DNA of 63,028 nucleotides, taken from NCBI GenBank assembly GCA_964409645.1, contig CAYPEK010000011.1:1-63028 (forward strand). The letters are read 5' to 3'. Source of the stretch: CAYPEK01 sp964409645 (lineage in GTDB: Bacteria; UBP15; UBA6099). The notes beneath the pieces are model-generated. The model saw nothing but the letters and a program-made list of their open reading frames with translations. It made no database searches and had not been told where the DNA came from. The position numbers were made by a program, and so were the translations under genes. Positions 8,685 through 17,790 of the stretch are shown here, piece after piece (positions within the stretch are counted from its first letter, which is position 1; the number at the start of each line of letters is the position of its first letter).

Positions 8685-10319
8685 ATGGAACAGAGAAACG
8701 CAAAAAACAAAGTTAGGACGGCTAACGCCGTTTTCCTCCTGCTCACCGCGGCCGCCGCCGTGAATGCGCTGCTGCCCGGAAGCGGCTTCAACGCGCCGCT
8801 TTCGCCCGGCGAAGCCAAGACGCTCCTGTTCTCTCACAACTACTTCACAATAACATTTCTCAAATCTCTTTATGACAACTCACAGCCTTTATACTACCTT
8901 TTAGCGCATTTCGTTTCTTTCATCCCCGGCGGAGTAATGCCGCTGAGAATATTCTCGTTCGCGCTGTTTCTCGGCACAATCATCACCGCATTCAACGCAT
9001 TCAAAGTGCGCAAAGGGGACAACGGCACGACACACCACATCAACGCCACCCTTCTGCTCGTCGGACCCGCCCCGCTGCTTCTTCAAGCCTCGACCAAGGC
9101 GGAACCGTTCGCGCTCGCCGCATTTCTGATCGCCGCTTCATGCCTTTATTTCCATTCGGCATTTTTTGAAAAGGAAAAAAGCGAAACTAAGTTCGTGGCG
9201 GCAATGACCCTCGCACTTTATACTTCACTTGCAGCCGCGGCGTTCTACGCGGCTCTGCTGCCGATTGCCCGTAACGCAACTTCCGCCGAAGGAAAGAAAC
9301 ACACGCCGGCGGCGTTCAAACGAATTTTCATTTACTTCATTCCGGGCCTAATCTTTCGGCTGCTCGGCTCAATTAAAAACGACACGTTTTATGATTCGGT
9401 GCTCGTGCGCGGAAATTCGCTTGCGGCATTTTTCCTTCACCGCGCCGCCGCTGAATTCAACGCTCTGTTTTCACCGGCCAATCTTGCCGTCTCAACGCTG
9501 ATTATCCTCGTCATCCCGCTGTTCATTTTTTTCATTCTTAATGCGAGATACAGCAAACCCAACAAACGCAATCCTTTGCTCATTCCGTTGATTGTTGCAG
9601 GCGTCGTTTTCTTTTTTGCGACATACAAAGCCACAGCGGAAAAAGCGAGAGCCGACGCAGGCGCTGCAAAACTTATTTCCACTATAAATTCCGAAGAAAA
9701 TAAAAACGCGGGCTTTCTTTTCATAGACAACTGCGGCGGCGACAACCGGCGGCTGTTTGAGTATGAATTCGGGCGGCTGAACAACCCGCACCTCATTATC
9801 TCGCCGGGGAATATGCGGCCCCGCTCGCTGAATCTCGGCCCGTCGTTCCGCGATTTTGAAGCAAAACCCGGCGGCGCGCCTTATATGGCTGACATCAAAG
9901 AACTGTTTCTCGAATCCAGCAAGGTTCTTCTATTCAGTGACAATTGCAAACCCGCGCAAGGCATAGACAAAGATTTCAAAAACTGGTCGGCAAACATCAC
10001 CAACACAATCCAAGCTGGCAAAAATAAATACTTCAATATCGAGAAATTGGAACTCAAGAATAGTTACTTTAAAGACGGAATTCTGCTCGACCTGTTTGTG
10101 AACGATTACGGCGAAACGGAAAAAGCCGCGAGGCTTATTCAGGACGCGACATTTACTCCTATAATGCTCGAAGGCTATTTCCACACACGGGATGTGACAC
10201 GCGCGAGGACTGCGAAAAAGAATCTTTTTTCAGCGTGCGGCAACGATGTCAAATGCAAGAAAACCGTCGCGGATAAAATCACTTCTTTCCGCTCAGGAGA
10301 TAACACCGGCAAGAGATGA
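8685..10319 (+). CDS. GT-C (family 39-like) membrane glycosyltransferase
   Basis: A 544-residue polytopic membrane protein. The first extracytoplasmic loop includes LSPGEAKTLLFSHNYF and DNSQPLYYLLAHF (about residues 62-76). The latter is the family-39 pattern D-x-QPPLYYLLLH that follows the catalytic acidic residue. About eight helices run to residue 315; a soluble domain of about 220 residues follows, with cysteines C-x5-C near the end. The ATG at 8685 has no clear ribosome-binding site; a TTGATA (8638-8643) with an AT-rich -10 near 8661-8667 may give a very short leader. Its stop overlaps the next start by four bases (ATGA at 10316-10319), so the two membrane proteins are co-translated. Confidence 0.85.
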   Translation: MEQRNAKNKVRTANAVFLLLTAAAAVNALLPGSGFNAPLSPGEAKTLLFSHNYFTITFLKSLYDNSQPLYYLLAHFVSFIPGGVMPLRIFSFALFLGTIITAFNAFKVRKGDNGTTHHINATLLLVGPAPLLLQASTKAEPFALAAFLIAASCLYFHSAFFEKEKSETKFVAAMTLALYTSLAAAAFYAALLPIARNATSAEGKKHTPAAFKRIFIYFIPGLIFRLLGSIKNDTFYDSVLVRGNSLAAFFLHRAAAEFNALFSPANLAVSTLIILVIPLFIFFILNARYSKPNKRNPLLIPLIVAGVVFFFATYKATAEKARADAGAAKLISTINSEENKNAGFLFIDNCGGDNRRLFEYEFGRLNNPHLIISPGNMRPRSLNLGPSFRDFEAKPGGAPYMADIKELFLESSKVLLFSDNCKPAQGIDKDFKNWSANITNTIQAGKNKYFNIEKLELKNSYFKDGILLDLFVNDYGETEKAARLIQDATFTPIMLEGYFHTRDVTRARTAKKNLFSACGNDVKCKKTVADKITSFRSGDNTGKR

Positions 10320-12220
10320 ACAAGACGCTGAGAACATACATGCGGATATTCAGCGGGGCTCACATCCTCGTGCCGCTCGCGCTCGTCCTGTTCGCCTCCG
10401 GGCCGCTCTTCTTCAACGACAATGCGTGCATGATTTATTTCATGCGGCGCGCGACACAATGGTATAACGAATTCGGCGCGCTCTGGGGATACGACCCGTC
10501 TTTCGCCGCCGGATTTCCGCTCAACTTCACATGGAACAGCAACCTCGGCTTGCAGTTCCTCGCCGTGCTTTTCCATCCGATTCCGGAATACATTCTTCTC
10601 CTCATCGAGACGGCCGGATTCGTGATGATCGCGCCGTTGTGCTTCACGGCGGGAATGAAAAACTTCGGGCTCAAAGGTTCCGCTCTTAACGCGGCGCTGA
10701 TCGTCATGCTCGCGTACTGGTGGAGCGGATCGCCCGCGATGATGCTGCTTCTCGGAATGCCTTCCGCGATCCTCGCGCTGCACCTTTGTTTCTATACGCT
10801 GTCACTGTTTTACAAATTTTTCACTGAAGACGACCCGCGCATCACCGCGCGACTTTACATAATGGTCCCGCTGTGCTTCATCGCGCACAAAACGGCGCTC
10901 GTCATGCTCGGCGTGCCCACAGCACTTCTGTTCATGCTCCATCTGCGAAGCGCCGGAGCGAGGCGGCTTGCACATCTCGCCGGCATCTCCGCACTGACGA
11001 TAGCAGTGAATTCGTTTTGGCTTATTCCATTCCTTAATCTCTTAAAATATAAAGTGCCGCTCGCGGAAGCGCCGCACGGACTGAGCCTTGATCCGCTCCG
11101 TATTTTCAAGGATTACTTCACACTGTCCAAAATTATGGGGCCGCGGCCGCTCGAACCGAACGGCGGAAGCGCGATTTTTCTTTTCTTCAACACGGTGATA
11201 CGCGACGGTCTGATGGCGTTCGGCATCTACGGTATCGTCCGCTGGTGGCGCTCCGGCAGAAAAGCTCTCGCCGCGTTCTTCGCCGCGCACACCGCGTTAT
11301 TTCTCGGGGAGATTTACTTCGGCTCCTTCTGGAGCGTTACCGCGGAACTGTACCCGACGAGGTACATTTCAAACCTCGACCTCATGCTCGCGATTCCGGC
11401 GGCCGCAGGTCTTCAATCCGCCTATGCCGCATACTCGAACAGACCGTCGGGGCCGAGCAGGCTGTTGCGCTTAGGCAAACTCGCGCCGGTTGTGCTCCTC
11501 ATCGGCGCGGCGCTTCCCTACGTCGTGTTCACGTCGATGGTGAATACCCGACCGGACAAAGATACGCTTCGGCTCACAGCGTTTCTCCGAGACGGCATTT
11601 CCGGCGGCGGACGCGTGCTCCTCGAGGACTCCGGTTGGAACGACCGCGACAGCATCCGCAACGATGCACCGCCGAAATACGGGAAAAGCCAATTCCCGGC
11701 GGTGATGTCCGACCTAACCGGCCGCGAGTTCATAGGAGGCCCGTACCCGTATCTCTTTCTCGTCCACCATTACGCGGATTTCCACGACGCGCAGTTTCTG
11801 CATAAGCCGCTCACCGGATTCTTCGACGCCGAAATGCGCAACGAATTGAACAGGTACAACATCCGCTTGATTTCCTGTTGGAGCGGTGACTGCAAGAAAT
11901 ATTTCTCATCGGACAAGGCTTCATACAGCCGCATCGGTAAATTCGGAATCTTCGAAGTTTTCGAGCGCACGGCTTTTGTTGACAATCTATTTCTACTTGG
12001 AAGCGGATTCGCAATATCCGATCAGCGTGGGATAAGATGCTACCGGGTACAGGCGGACGGAGGAAGAGTCGCGCTGAAATATCACGCGCTCGAACAGCTC
12101 ATCGTATCCGGCGCGGGCGGCACGGGCACATTCAAATCCGGCAAAGACCCGGTAGGATTCATCGAATTGAGCAATCCGCCGGAGTATTTCAGAATAACTA
12201 ACGACTACGAATTCAAGTGA
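10316..12220 (+). CDS. Large polytopic membrane protein, GT-C / 6-PTPS-related superfamily-like
   Basis: A 634-residue protein with about 10-12 helices and a C-terminal soluble part (about 470-634). The first loop contains FNDNACMIYFMRRATQWY and WGYDPSFAAGFPLNF. This resembles the large bacterial membrane proteins labelled 6-pyruvoyl-tetrahydropterin-synthase-related or YfhO-like, which are distant GT-C relatives with sugar-transfer roles. The start overlaps the previous gene by four bases and it is followed after 13 bases by a B12 radical SAM gene, so 8685-13631 looks like one operon of two membrane transferases and one radical enzyme. Function is inferred from topology and position; no catalytic residue can be assigned with confidence. 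Confidence 0.78.
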   Translation: MNKTLRTYMRIFSGAHILVPLALVLFASGPLFFNDNACMIYFMRRATQWYNEFGALWGYDPSFAAGFPLNFTWNSNLGLQFLAVLFHPIPEYILLLIETAGFVMIAPLCFTAGMKNFGLKGSALNAALIVMLAYWWSGSPAMMLLLGMPSAILALHLCFYTLSLFYKFFTEDDPRITARLYIMVPLCFIAHKTALVMLGVPTALLFMLHLRSAGARRLAHLAGISALTIAVNSFWLIPFLNLLKYKVPLAEAPHGLSLDPLRIFKDYFTLSKIMGPRPLEPNGGSAIFLFFNTVIRDGLMAFGIYGIVRWWRSGRKALAAFFAAHTALFLGEIYFGSFWSVTAELYPTRYISNLDLMLAIPAAAGLQSAYAAYSNRPSGPSRLLRLGKLAPVVLLIGAALPYVVFTSMVNTRPDKDTLRLTAFLRDGISGGGRVLLEDSGWNDRDSIRNDAPPKYGKSQFPAVMSDLTGREFIGGPYPYLFLVHHYADFHDAQFLHKPLTGFFDAEMRNELNRYNIRLISCWSGDCKKYFSSDKASYSRIGKFGIFEVFERTAFVDNLFLLGSGFAISDQRGIRCYRVQADGGRVALKYHALEQLIVSGAGGTGTFKSGKDPVGFIELSNPPEYFRITNDYEFK

Positions 12221-12233
12221 CGCGAAGGCTGAA

Positions 12234-13631
12234 TTGAAAATACTCTTCATACAGCGGCTGCCGTTTCTCAACGCCGGAACGATGATCCTTTCGGCGGTGC
12301 TGAAACGTGCCGGACATGAACCGGAAGTTCTGATTGCGGGAACAGATTCCGCAGATAGGCATACTGAAGAAATTTCGCGAGCGGACCTGATCGGTTTCTA
12401 CTGCGTTACGAGCGGCGACAAATGGCTGAAAAGATTCTTGGAGCCGCTCGCGTCGCGGCCGCAACTTGTGGTCGGCGGCCCTCATCCGACTTTCGTCCCG
12501 GAAGTTGTCGGCGAGATCCCCGCCGAGTTCGCAATTCGAGGTGAGGCGGAAGGAGCGCTTGCCGAATTGATGAATTCTCTCGGCGATCCGCCGGAAAAAC
12601 TGAAATCGATACGCAACCTTTGTTTCATTAATGAAGGCAAACTCCACGTTTCGGAGCAACGCGATCTGATAGCCGATCTCGACGTTCTTCCCTTTCAGAA
12701 CATCATCCCCTATATGCACTATCCGTACCTGAAACAGTACGTTCAGGAGTTCTACCCCGTTATCACGTCGCGCGGATGCCCGCACAGTTGCGCCTACTGC
12801 TTTAACAAGAAATACCGCGAACTGCACGCCGGTAAAGGCGCCTACACGCGGCGGCGGAGCCCCGGCAATGTTATCGACGAGTTGCTTAAAGTCAAACATG
12901 ATTATTCCGTCCGCAAATTCATCTTCGAGGACGACTCGTTCGTTGTGTCGAAACCGTGGCTGAGCGAGTTCGCCGGGATGTACGCACGTGACGTACGGCT
13001 GCCGTACATCTGCCAGACCCCGGCGGCGTCGCTCGATCCGGAAACCGCGGAACTGCTCGCCGGAACCGGCTGCATTTCCGTCCGCATAGGCGTCGAAACC
13101 GCCGACGAAGTCAACAGAAGGAAGATACTCAGAAAGCATGTCGCCAACGAGCAAATCGAAGCGGCCGCCGCCCTCCTGCGCGAAAAAGGGATAATGATAC
13201 AGACATTCAATATGGTCGGCATTCCCGGCGAGGGCGTCTCGGAAGCGATGAACACAATGCACTTCAACAGAAAGATTAAGTCGGACTTCACATGGGTGTC
13301 GTTCTACCATCACTATCCCGGGACAGACCTCTACGACGAATTTGAAACGGGGAATGGAACACCGCCCGCAACGGAAGAAGTTGACGGTTTCTTTATCCCA
13401 AGCGCCGCGACCGCAACGGACAGGCGACTAGTCAATATCGGGATGTTGATGCAGTTCTTCAACAAAACTCACTTGCCGGAGCCAGTCGCAAAATTGCTTG
13501 TCTCTCTTCCACTGACGCCTCTTTACAGGCTTATCCACAAAGCCTTCTACGCCCTGTCGGTGAAAAAAATCAACCGCCTCGGATGGCTGCCCTTCATTAA
13601 AGTCTCTCTCAGGTCCAACAAATACTTCTGA
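12234..13631 (+). CDS. B12-binding radical SAM protein
   Basis: A 465-residue protein. The cobalamin-binding-like domain (1-150) contains VVGGPHPTFVPE (79-90) and AIRGEAEG. The radical SAM core has TSRGCPHSCAYC, C182/C186/C189, followed by FEDDSFV and RIGVETADEVN. MVGIPGEG provides the SAM-contact loop and FYHHYPGTDLYDE lies in the C-terminal region. The start is TTG at 12234, preceded by GAAGG five bases upstream; the next ATG would remove the first beta-strand (KILFIQRLP), so TTG is preferred. It is the third gene of the unit beginning at 8685. Substrate unknown; carbon methylation or another B12/radical reaction on a glycan or lipid is the best guess. Confidence 0.92.
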   Translation: MKILFIQRLPFLNAGTMILSAVLKRAGHEPEVLIAGTDSADRHTEEISRADLIGFYCVTSGDKWLKRFLEPLASRPQLVVGGPHPTFVPEVVGEIPAEFAIRGEAEGALAELMNSLGDPPEKLKSIRNLCFINEGKLHVSEQRDLIADLDVLPFQNIIPYMHYPYLKQYVQEFYPVITSRGCPHSCAYCFNKKYRELHAGKGAYTRRRSPGNVIDELLKVKHDYSVRKFIFEDDSFVVSKPWLSEFAGMYARDVRLPYICQTPAASLDPETAELLAGTGCISVRIGVETADEVNRRKILRKHVANEQIEAAAALLREKGIMIQTFNMVGIPGEGVSEAMNTMHFNRKIKSDFTWVSFYHHYPGTDLYDEFETGNGTPPATEEVDGFFIPSAATATDRRLVNIGMLMQFFNKTHLPEPVAKLLVSLPLTPLYRLIHKAFYALSVKKINRLGWLPFIKVSLRSNKYF

Positions 13632-13745
13632 CCACCCGAATACGCCGAATGGAAAAACATGGTCCGAAATGCTATCCTTTAAATGTCGCGGATGGCGCGC
13701 GATACGGAATGAACTATTAATAAGAATTCACCCGGAGACGGGTCT

Positions 13746-15269
13746 ATGAGACTCAGAAAAAATGAACCGATCGTAATAGGGCGCGGCCTCGGAGGCCCGG
13801 CCGAAGTTCTGTTTATATGCTTCGACATTGAAACCGGCGCCGGGCTGCATCCGCGTGACAAAACGCCTCCTTTCGGACTTCTTTTGAGTGGTGCGATACT
13901 CGAAACCGCAGGCCGTGGCTCTATGCTTCTCGAATTAAACCATCACGATCTCGCGACACACCGCTACGAGCGCTATATTAAAAACGGAGCGCGGGTAGTG
14001 GTTGTCGAGACCGGAGCCGGGTGCGGCGAACAACTGAAAGCACTCGCTTTCGCGGCATCGAGATGCGGCGCCTCAGTCATCGCTTGCGGGCCGTACATCG
14101 CTACAAATTTTGAATCAGTTCTTGATGAATACGAAGTCGATTTTTGCGTTGCCGGGGAAGCCGAGCCGGTAACCCCCGCTCTCGTTAATTGGATTATAAG
14201 CGATCGCGCAGGCGAGCCGCCCGCCGGAGTGAGATGGATTGAGGACGGAACTCTCAAAAGCTCGGTACCGGCCGAACCGGCAAACACCGATTCGATGCCG
14301 TTTTTGCCGCTGACGGCGCTAAAAAGCAACAGATACGAAAAGAACTCGTTTCCCGTATCGACAGGCAGGCGGCTTAAATGGGGGTTCGTGCTCGGAAACA
14401 GAGGCTGCCGGTTCTCGTGCGATTTCTGTACAGCGATGACACGTCAGTCGCTCGAAAAGAAATACCGGCTATGCTCGCCGGAACGGCTGTACGCGGAAAT
14501 GAAATACCAGATCGAGGAAGGCGGCAGAAACATAATATCGGTTGAAGACGACCTGTTCACCGGCAGCCGTGAGTGGACACTGGAATTCTGCCGTCTGCTC
14601 AAGCGGAAAAACTGGCGATATCCGTGGATAATGCAGACGCGATTCGACTGCCTCGACGAGGAATTGCTGATCGCCCTCAAGCGGGCCGGATGCGCGGGAA
14701 TAACATGCGGCGTGGAATCCGGAAGCGACATAGTGCTCGAACGCCTGAACAAAAAAACTACCGTGTCGCGGATCAGAGAAACCGGAGCCACGATCGGACG
14801 ATTGGGTTTTACCGCAAGATACACCACAATGACCGGCTCTCCCGGCGAGTCGGAAGCCGATTTCGAAAAGACGGCCGCGCTCATAAAGGAACTGAACCCG
14901 ACGGTGGTTCAGATGTCTTTCTGCACACCGTATCCCGACACAAAGCTGCACGTTACGAACAGGCCGCCACACATGAAGCGCTTCGAAGCGCCGTCGGCCG
15001 ATTACAGCGCGATTGATCCCGAAAAACTCGGGAAACTCCGGCTGGCTTTCTATAAGCATTACTATTTTTCGTTCAGATACATTCGCGGCCACATCTCCGA
15101 ATGGGTCGGATACTATCTGCACAATCCGTTGCGGGCAATGCGGCAGGTCGGCACGTTCCTTCTTTTTCTGACCGGCCAGAAAATCAGAATGAAATCGGCA
15201 TCGTCGCTGTTTCTGCGCATCAATGAAAACCGTATAGATGAACAAACCACGGGATACACACAGGCGTGA
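13746..15269 (+). CDS. B12-binding radical SAM protein, first gene of the aminotransferase operon
   Basis: A 507-residue protein. An extra N-terminal strand precedes the cobalamin-binding-like domain (20-150; CGPYIATN and VAGEAEP turns). The radical SAM motif is NRGCRFSCDFC with C221/C225/C228, then VEDDLFTGSREW, CGVESGSDIVLERL and GSPGESE. The C-terminal 110 residues are aromatic-rich (FYKHYYFSFRYI) and include a hydrophobic segment near 455-475. It starts an operon continuing into two DegT-type aminotransferases and a SPASM radical SAM gene, with small gaps or overlaps. B12 radical SAM methylases next to PLP aminotransferases occur in amino-sugar and aminoglycoside pathways (GenK-type C-methylation is the known precedent). 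That parallel is inference, since the substrate cannot be read from sequence. Confidence 0.93.
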   Translation: MRLRKNEPIVIGRGLGGPAEVLFICFDIETGAGLHPRDKTPPFGLLLSGAILETAGRGSMLLELNHHDLATHRYERYIKNGARVVVVETGAGCGEQLKALAFAASRCGASVIACGPYIATNFESVLDEYEVDFCVAGEAEPVTPALVNWIISDRAGEPPAGVRWIEDGTLKSSVPAEPANTDSMPFLPLTALKSNRYEKNSFPVSTGRRLKWGFVLGNRGCRFSCDFCTAMTRQSLEKKYRLCSPERLYAEMKYQIEEGGRNIISVEDDLFTGSREWTLEFCRLLKRKNWRYPWIMQTRFDCLDEELLIALKRAGCAGITCGVESGSDIVLERLNKKTTVSRIRETGATIGRLGFTARYTTMTGSPGESEADFEKTAALIKELNPTVVQMSFCTPYPDTKLHVTNRPPHMKRFEAPSADYSAIDPEKLGKLRLAFYKHYYFSFRYIRGHISEWVGYYLHNPLRAMRQVGTFLLFLTGQKIRMKSASSLFLRINENRIDEQTTGYTQA

Positions 15270-15291
15270 AAACGCCGGAATCTCTTTTCCG

Positions 15292-16515
15292 ATGAGAACA
15301 ATACCGAGGCGCAAGCCATACTTCGCACCGGGTGCGAAAGCCGCCCTTTTCACCTCACTTCGCGGCGGCAAATCAGATCAGGCGCGCGAGACGGCCGATC
15401 TCGAAGCCGCGCTCGCCGGAGAACTCGGCTTGCAAAACCCGGCGGTTGCCGCAAGCGGCCGGATCGCACTCCGCCTCCTGCTCGAAACCTCCGGTCTCAC
15501 ACCGGGCGCTGAAGTGCTTGTGCCCGGATACACTTTCGGCCTTCTCTTCCCAGCAATCGAGGCCTCGGGCTTTACTCCTATTCCCGTTGACATCGACCCA
15601 CTCTCGTTTCAGATGGATTCCACGAAAGCGGAATCCGCAGTAACCGAACATACCGGCGCAATTCTCGCCACGCACATTTTCGGGGAACCGTGCGAGATAG
15701 AGGGTTTTGTCAAAATTGCCGAAAAGCACAAACTTCTGCTTGTCGAGGACTGCGCGCAGGCGCTTGGCGCCCGCAGAGGCGGCGCTGGAGTCGGCTCGTT
15801 CGGCGACGCCGCGATATCCAGTTTCGACATTTCCAAACCATTGCAGGGAATAAGAGGCGGAGTAGCTTTCGGCAGGAATGCGGACTGGATTGCGAGGGTG
15901 CGGGAAAGGATAACCGGATCGCCCACTCCCGGGCCGGCAACGGCGGAGATTATTAAAGGATTTGCGGAGACGGCACTGGTCGGAAGTCCACTGTGGCGCG
16001 GCCCCATGATGCTATTCAGCAATAACTCAACAAGAGACATGCTCGTAAAACTGTACCGAAAAGGCGAGAGTTCGGAATCCGCGCCGGGGATGAAAAAGGA
16101 AATCCGCGAAGCGAGTCTGCCCGGCCCTTTAGCGCGTGCTGTCAGAGAGAACCTTCCTTCACTCGGCAAGCGGCTCGAACAGCGACGACGAATCCGCGAG
16201 ACATACATCGAAACACTAAGCGACATACTATCATTTCAGCGCACATCGTATAGTAACGAAAGTTCCTGCCACATGGTTGTCGCAACAACCGGCACGGACG
16301 TTGCCGCTTTGCGGCGGTTCCTCGCAAAGCGCGGCATTGATGCCGCGATCCGTGAGGAGATCGCCGACAACATGATCGCCGGGAAAGACTCGCCAACAGA
16401 AACCGTTTTCAAAAGTGCGATTGCGTTGCCGATTTACTGCGATCTCGGCGATGACGACTTACGCCGTGTGATCGAATTTGTAAGATTGGGATATAATAAA
16501 CACCGGAACGCTTGA
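15292..16515 (+). CDS. DegT/DnrJ/EryC1/StrS family PLP aminotransferase
   Basis: A fold-type I PLP enzyme of 407 residues. Visible signature parts are VLVPGYTFGLLFPA (cofactor-binding region), VEDCAQALGA with D153 contacting the PLP ring nitrogen and Q156, and SSFDISKPLQGIRGG with K182 as the expected Schiff-base lysine. The family transfers an amino group to keto-sugars, or in a few branches dehydrates them, in making envelope or antibiotic sugars. I chose ATG 15292, which gives the usual N-terminus (TIPRRKPYF) and the same length as the sister gene downstream. An upstream ATG at 15238 would overlap the preceding gene by 32 bases and add 18 residues. It shares its family with the next gene but the two are clearly diverged, so they probably act on different steps. 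Confidence 0.92.
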   Translation: MRTIPRRKPYFAPGAKAALFTSLRGGKSDQARETADLEAALAGELGLQNPAVAASGRIALRLLLETSGLTPGAEVLVPGYTFGLLFPAIEASGFTPIPVDIDPLSFQMDSTKAESAVTEHTGAILATHIFGEPCEIEGFVKIAEKHKLLLVEDCAQALGARRGGAGVGSFGDAAISSFDISKPLQGIRGGVAFGRNADWIARVRERITGSPTPGPATAEIIKGFAETALVGSPLWRGPMMLFSNNSTRDMLVKLYRKGESSESAPGMKKEIREASLPGPLARAVRENLPSLGKRLEQRRRIRETYIETLSDILSFQRTSYSNESSCHMVVATTGTDVAALRRFLAKRGIDAAIREEIADNMIAGKDSPTETVFKSAIALPIYCDLGDDDLRRVIEFVRLGYNKHRNA

Positions 16516-16566
16516 ATATAAACCAAGAAGCGCGTTTGACGACCGCGACGCGTTTCGGAGCTGACG

Positions 16567-17790
16567 ATGATACCGGCAATACCCCGAAATCAAACACGAC
16601 ACTTCCCCGGTCAGCTTCCGGCTGTTGCAAAGATGCTTGTCTCGCCGCCGCCTGCGGAATCGATCAATACGTTCGAGCGTGAGATAGCCTCATTCACCGG
16701 CGCAAGCCATGCGATATCGTTTTCGTCAGCGCGGGCGGCCTGCATGGCTTTGCTGAAAACTCTCGACTACCCGAAAGACGCCTCCATACTCATGCCTTCG
16801 CTGAACTATCCCGCGATACCTAAGACGGTCAATGCGATGGGATACAAAGTGATGTGGGTTCCGCTCGATCCGCGCGACTTACGGCCAGATATCGACAAGC
16901 TAAGCAGAAACATTCCGAACGCCACGGCTGCTCTCATCTGGCCGCACCATTTCGGATTCCCCGGGCCGTTGGATGAACTCACAAAGTTCTGTGCCGATAA
17001 AAAAATCGATTTGATCGAGGACTGCGCACACGCGCTCGGCACTCGATACAAGGGAAAGCATGTCGGCACGTTCGGTAAAGCAGCGTTCATCAGTTTCGAG
17101 ACTTCAAAAATGGTCAACACGTTCGGCGGCGGTGTCATAATAACTTCGGATGGCAACCTCGCGCAAAAACTGTTCGGCCTTCGCGCAGCGCTGCCACCGC
17201 GCAAGGCGTCCGCAGTTATAAAAGGAATAATCAAAAGTTATGCGGAATACACACTGACCGGCAGATGGGGATTCACGCTTATTCTCTACCCTGCGCTCAT
17301 GGCATCCAAACGTCGCGGCGGCAGCGACTTCCTCGTCGAGGGTCTCGGCGCGCCGGCGGCTGCGGAAGTTGCACCTTTCTCGGCAATTCAGGCTGAGGCG
17401 GGCTTGTGTCATTTGAAGCTTTTCAGCAACATACTCGACACTCTAAAAAAACAGCATTCGCAGATTCAGGCGCGGCTCGAAAACGCCGGGATGGTCATAC
17501 CTGTCGCTGCAAACGGGGAGCCAAACGGATACATGACCGCAGGTATAACCGAAGACGCCGACAGGCTCGCAGCGGCGTTCTTTGAACGCGGCATCGACAT
17601 CAAAATGCGATATATGCAGGACTGCCAACTCCTTGGTTTCGGAACGGAATGCAGCCAGTGCTCAACCTTTTCGGAACGGCTCTTTCACCTGCCGAACAGG
17701 ACCGGCCTCTCAAACCGCACATTTTCAAATTATCTTTCGACTATTGATGCGGTTCTTAAGGAATTCGGTTCCAATGGACGAAAAAGATAA
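16567..17790 (+). CDS. DegT/DnrJ/EryC1/StrS family PLP aminotransferase (second copy)
   Basis: A 407-residue fold-type I enzyme. ILMPSLNYPAIPKTV corresponds to the cofactor loop, LIEDCAHALGTRYKG has D152 and H155 (His where the sister enzyme has Gln), and FISFETSKMVNTFGGG gives K181 as the likely PLP lysine. The C-terminal half includes a cysteine pair in GTECSQCSTF that is unusual for the family. ATG 16567 has GGAG eight bases upstream. The gene follows the first aminotransferase after 51 bases and overlaps the SPASM radical SAM gene by 17 bases, so all four genes from 13746 are probably co-expressed. The Gln/His difference at the position after the PLP aspartate is a useful marker for separating the two copies. 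Substrate unknown. Confidence 0.92.
   Translation: MIPAIPRNQTRHFPGQLPAVAKMLVSPPPAESINTFEREIASFTGASHAISFSSARAACMALLKTLDYPKDASILMPSLNYPAIPKTVNAMGYKVMWVPLDPRDLRPDIDKLSRNIPNATAALIWPHHFGFPGPLDELTKFCADKKIDLIEDCAHALGTRYKGKHVGTFGKAAFISFETSKMVNTFGGGVIITSDGNLAQKLFGLRAALPPRKASAVIKGIIKSYAEYTLTGRWGFTLILYPALMASKRRGGSDFLVEGLGAPAAAEVAPFSAIQAEAGLCHLKLFSNILDTLKKQHSQIQARLENAGMVIPVAANGEPNGYMTAGITEDADRLAAAFFERGIDIKMRYMQDCQLLGFGTECSQCSTFSERLFHLPNRTGLSNRTFSNYLSTIDAVLKEFGSNGRKR

Noticed and set aside
12213..13313. 366-codon open frame on the minus strand
   Set aside because: Antisense to the radical SAM gene 12234-13631; composition is that of a shadow frame and it has no start signal.
14469..15371. 300-codon open frame on the minus strand
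   Set aside because: Antisense to the B12 radical SAM gene at 13746 and the aminotransferase; no conserved motif.
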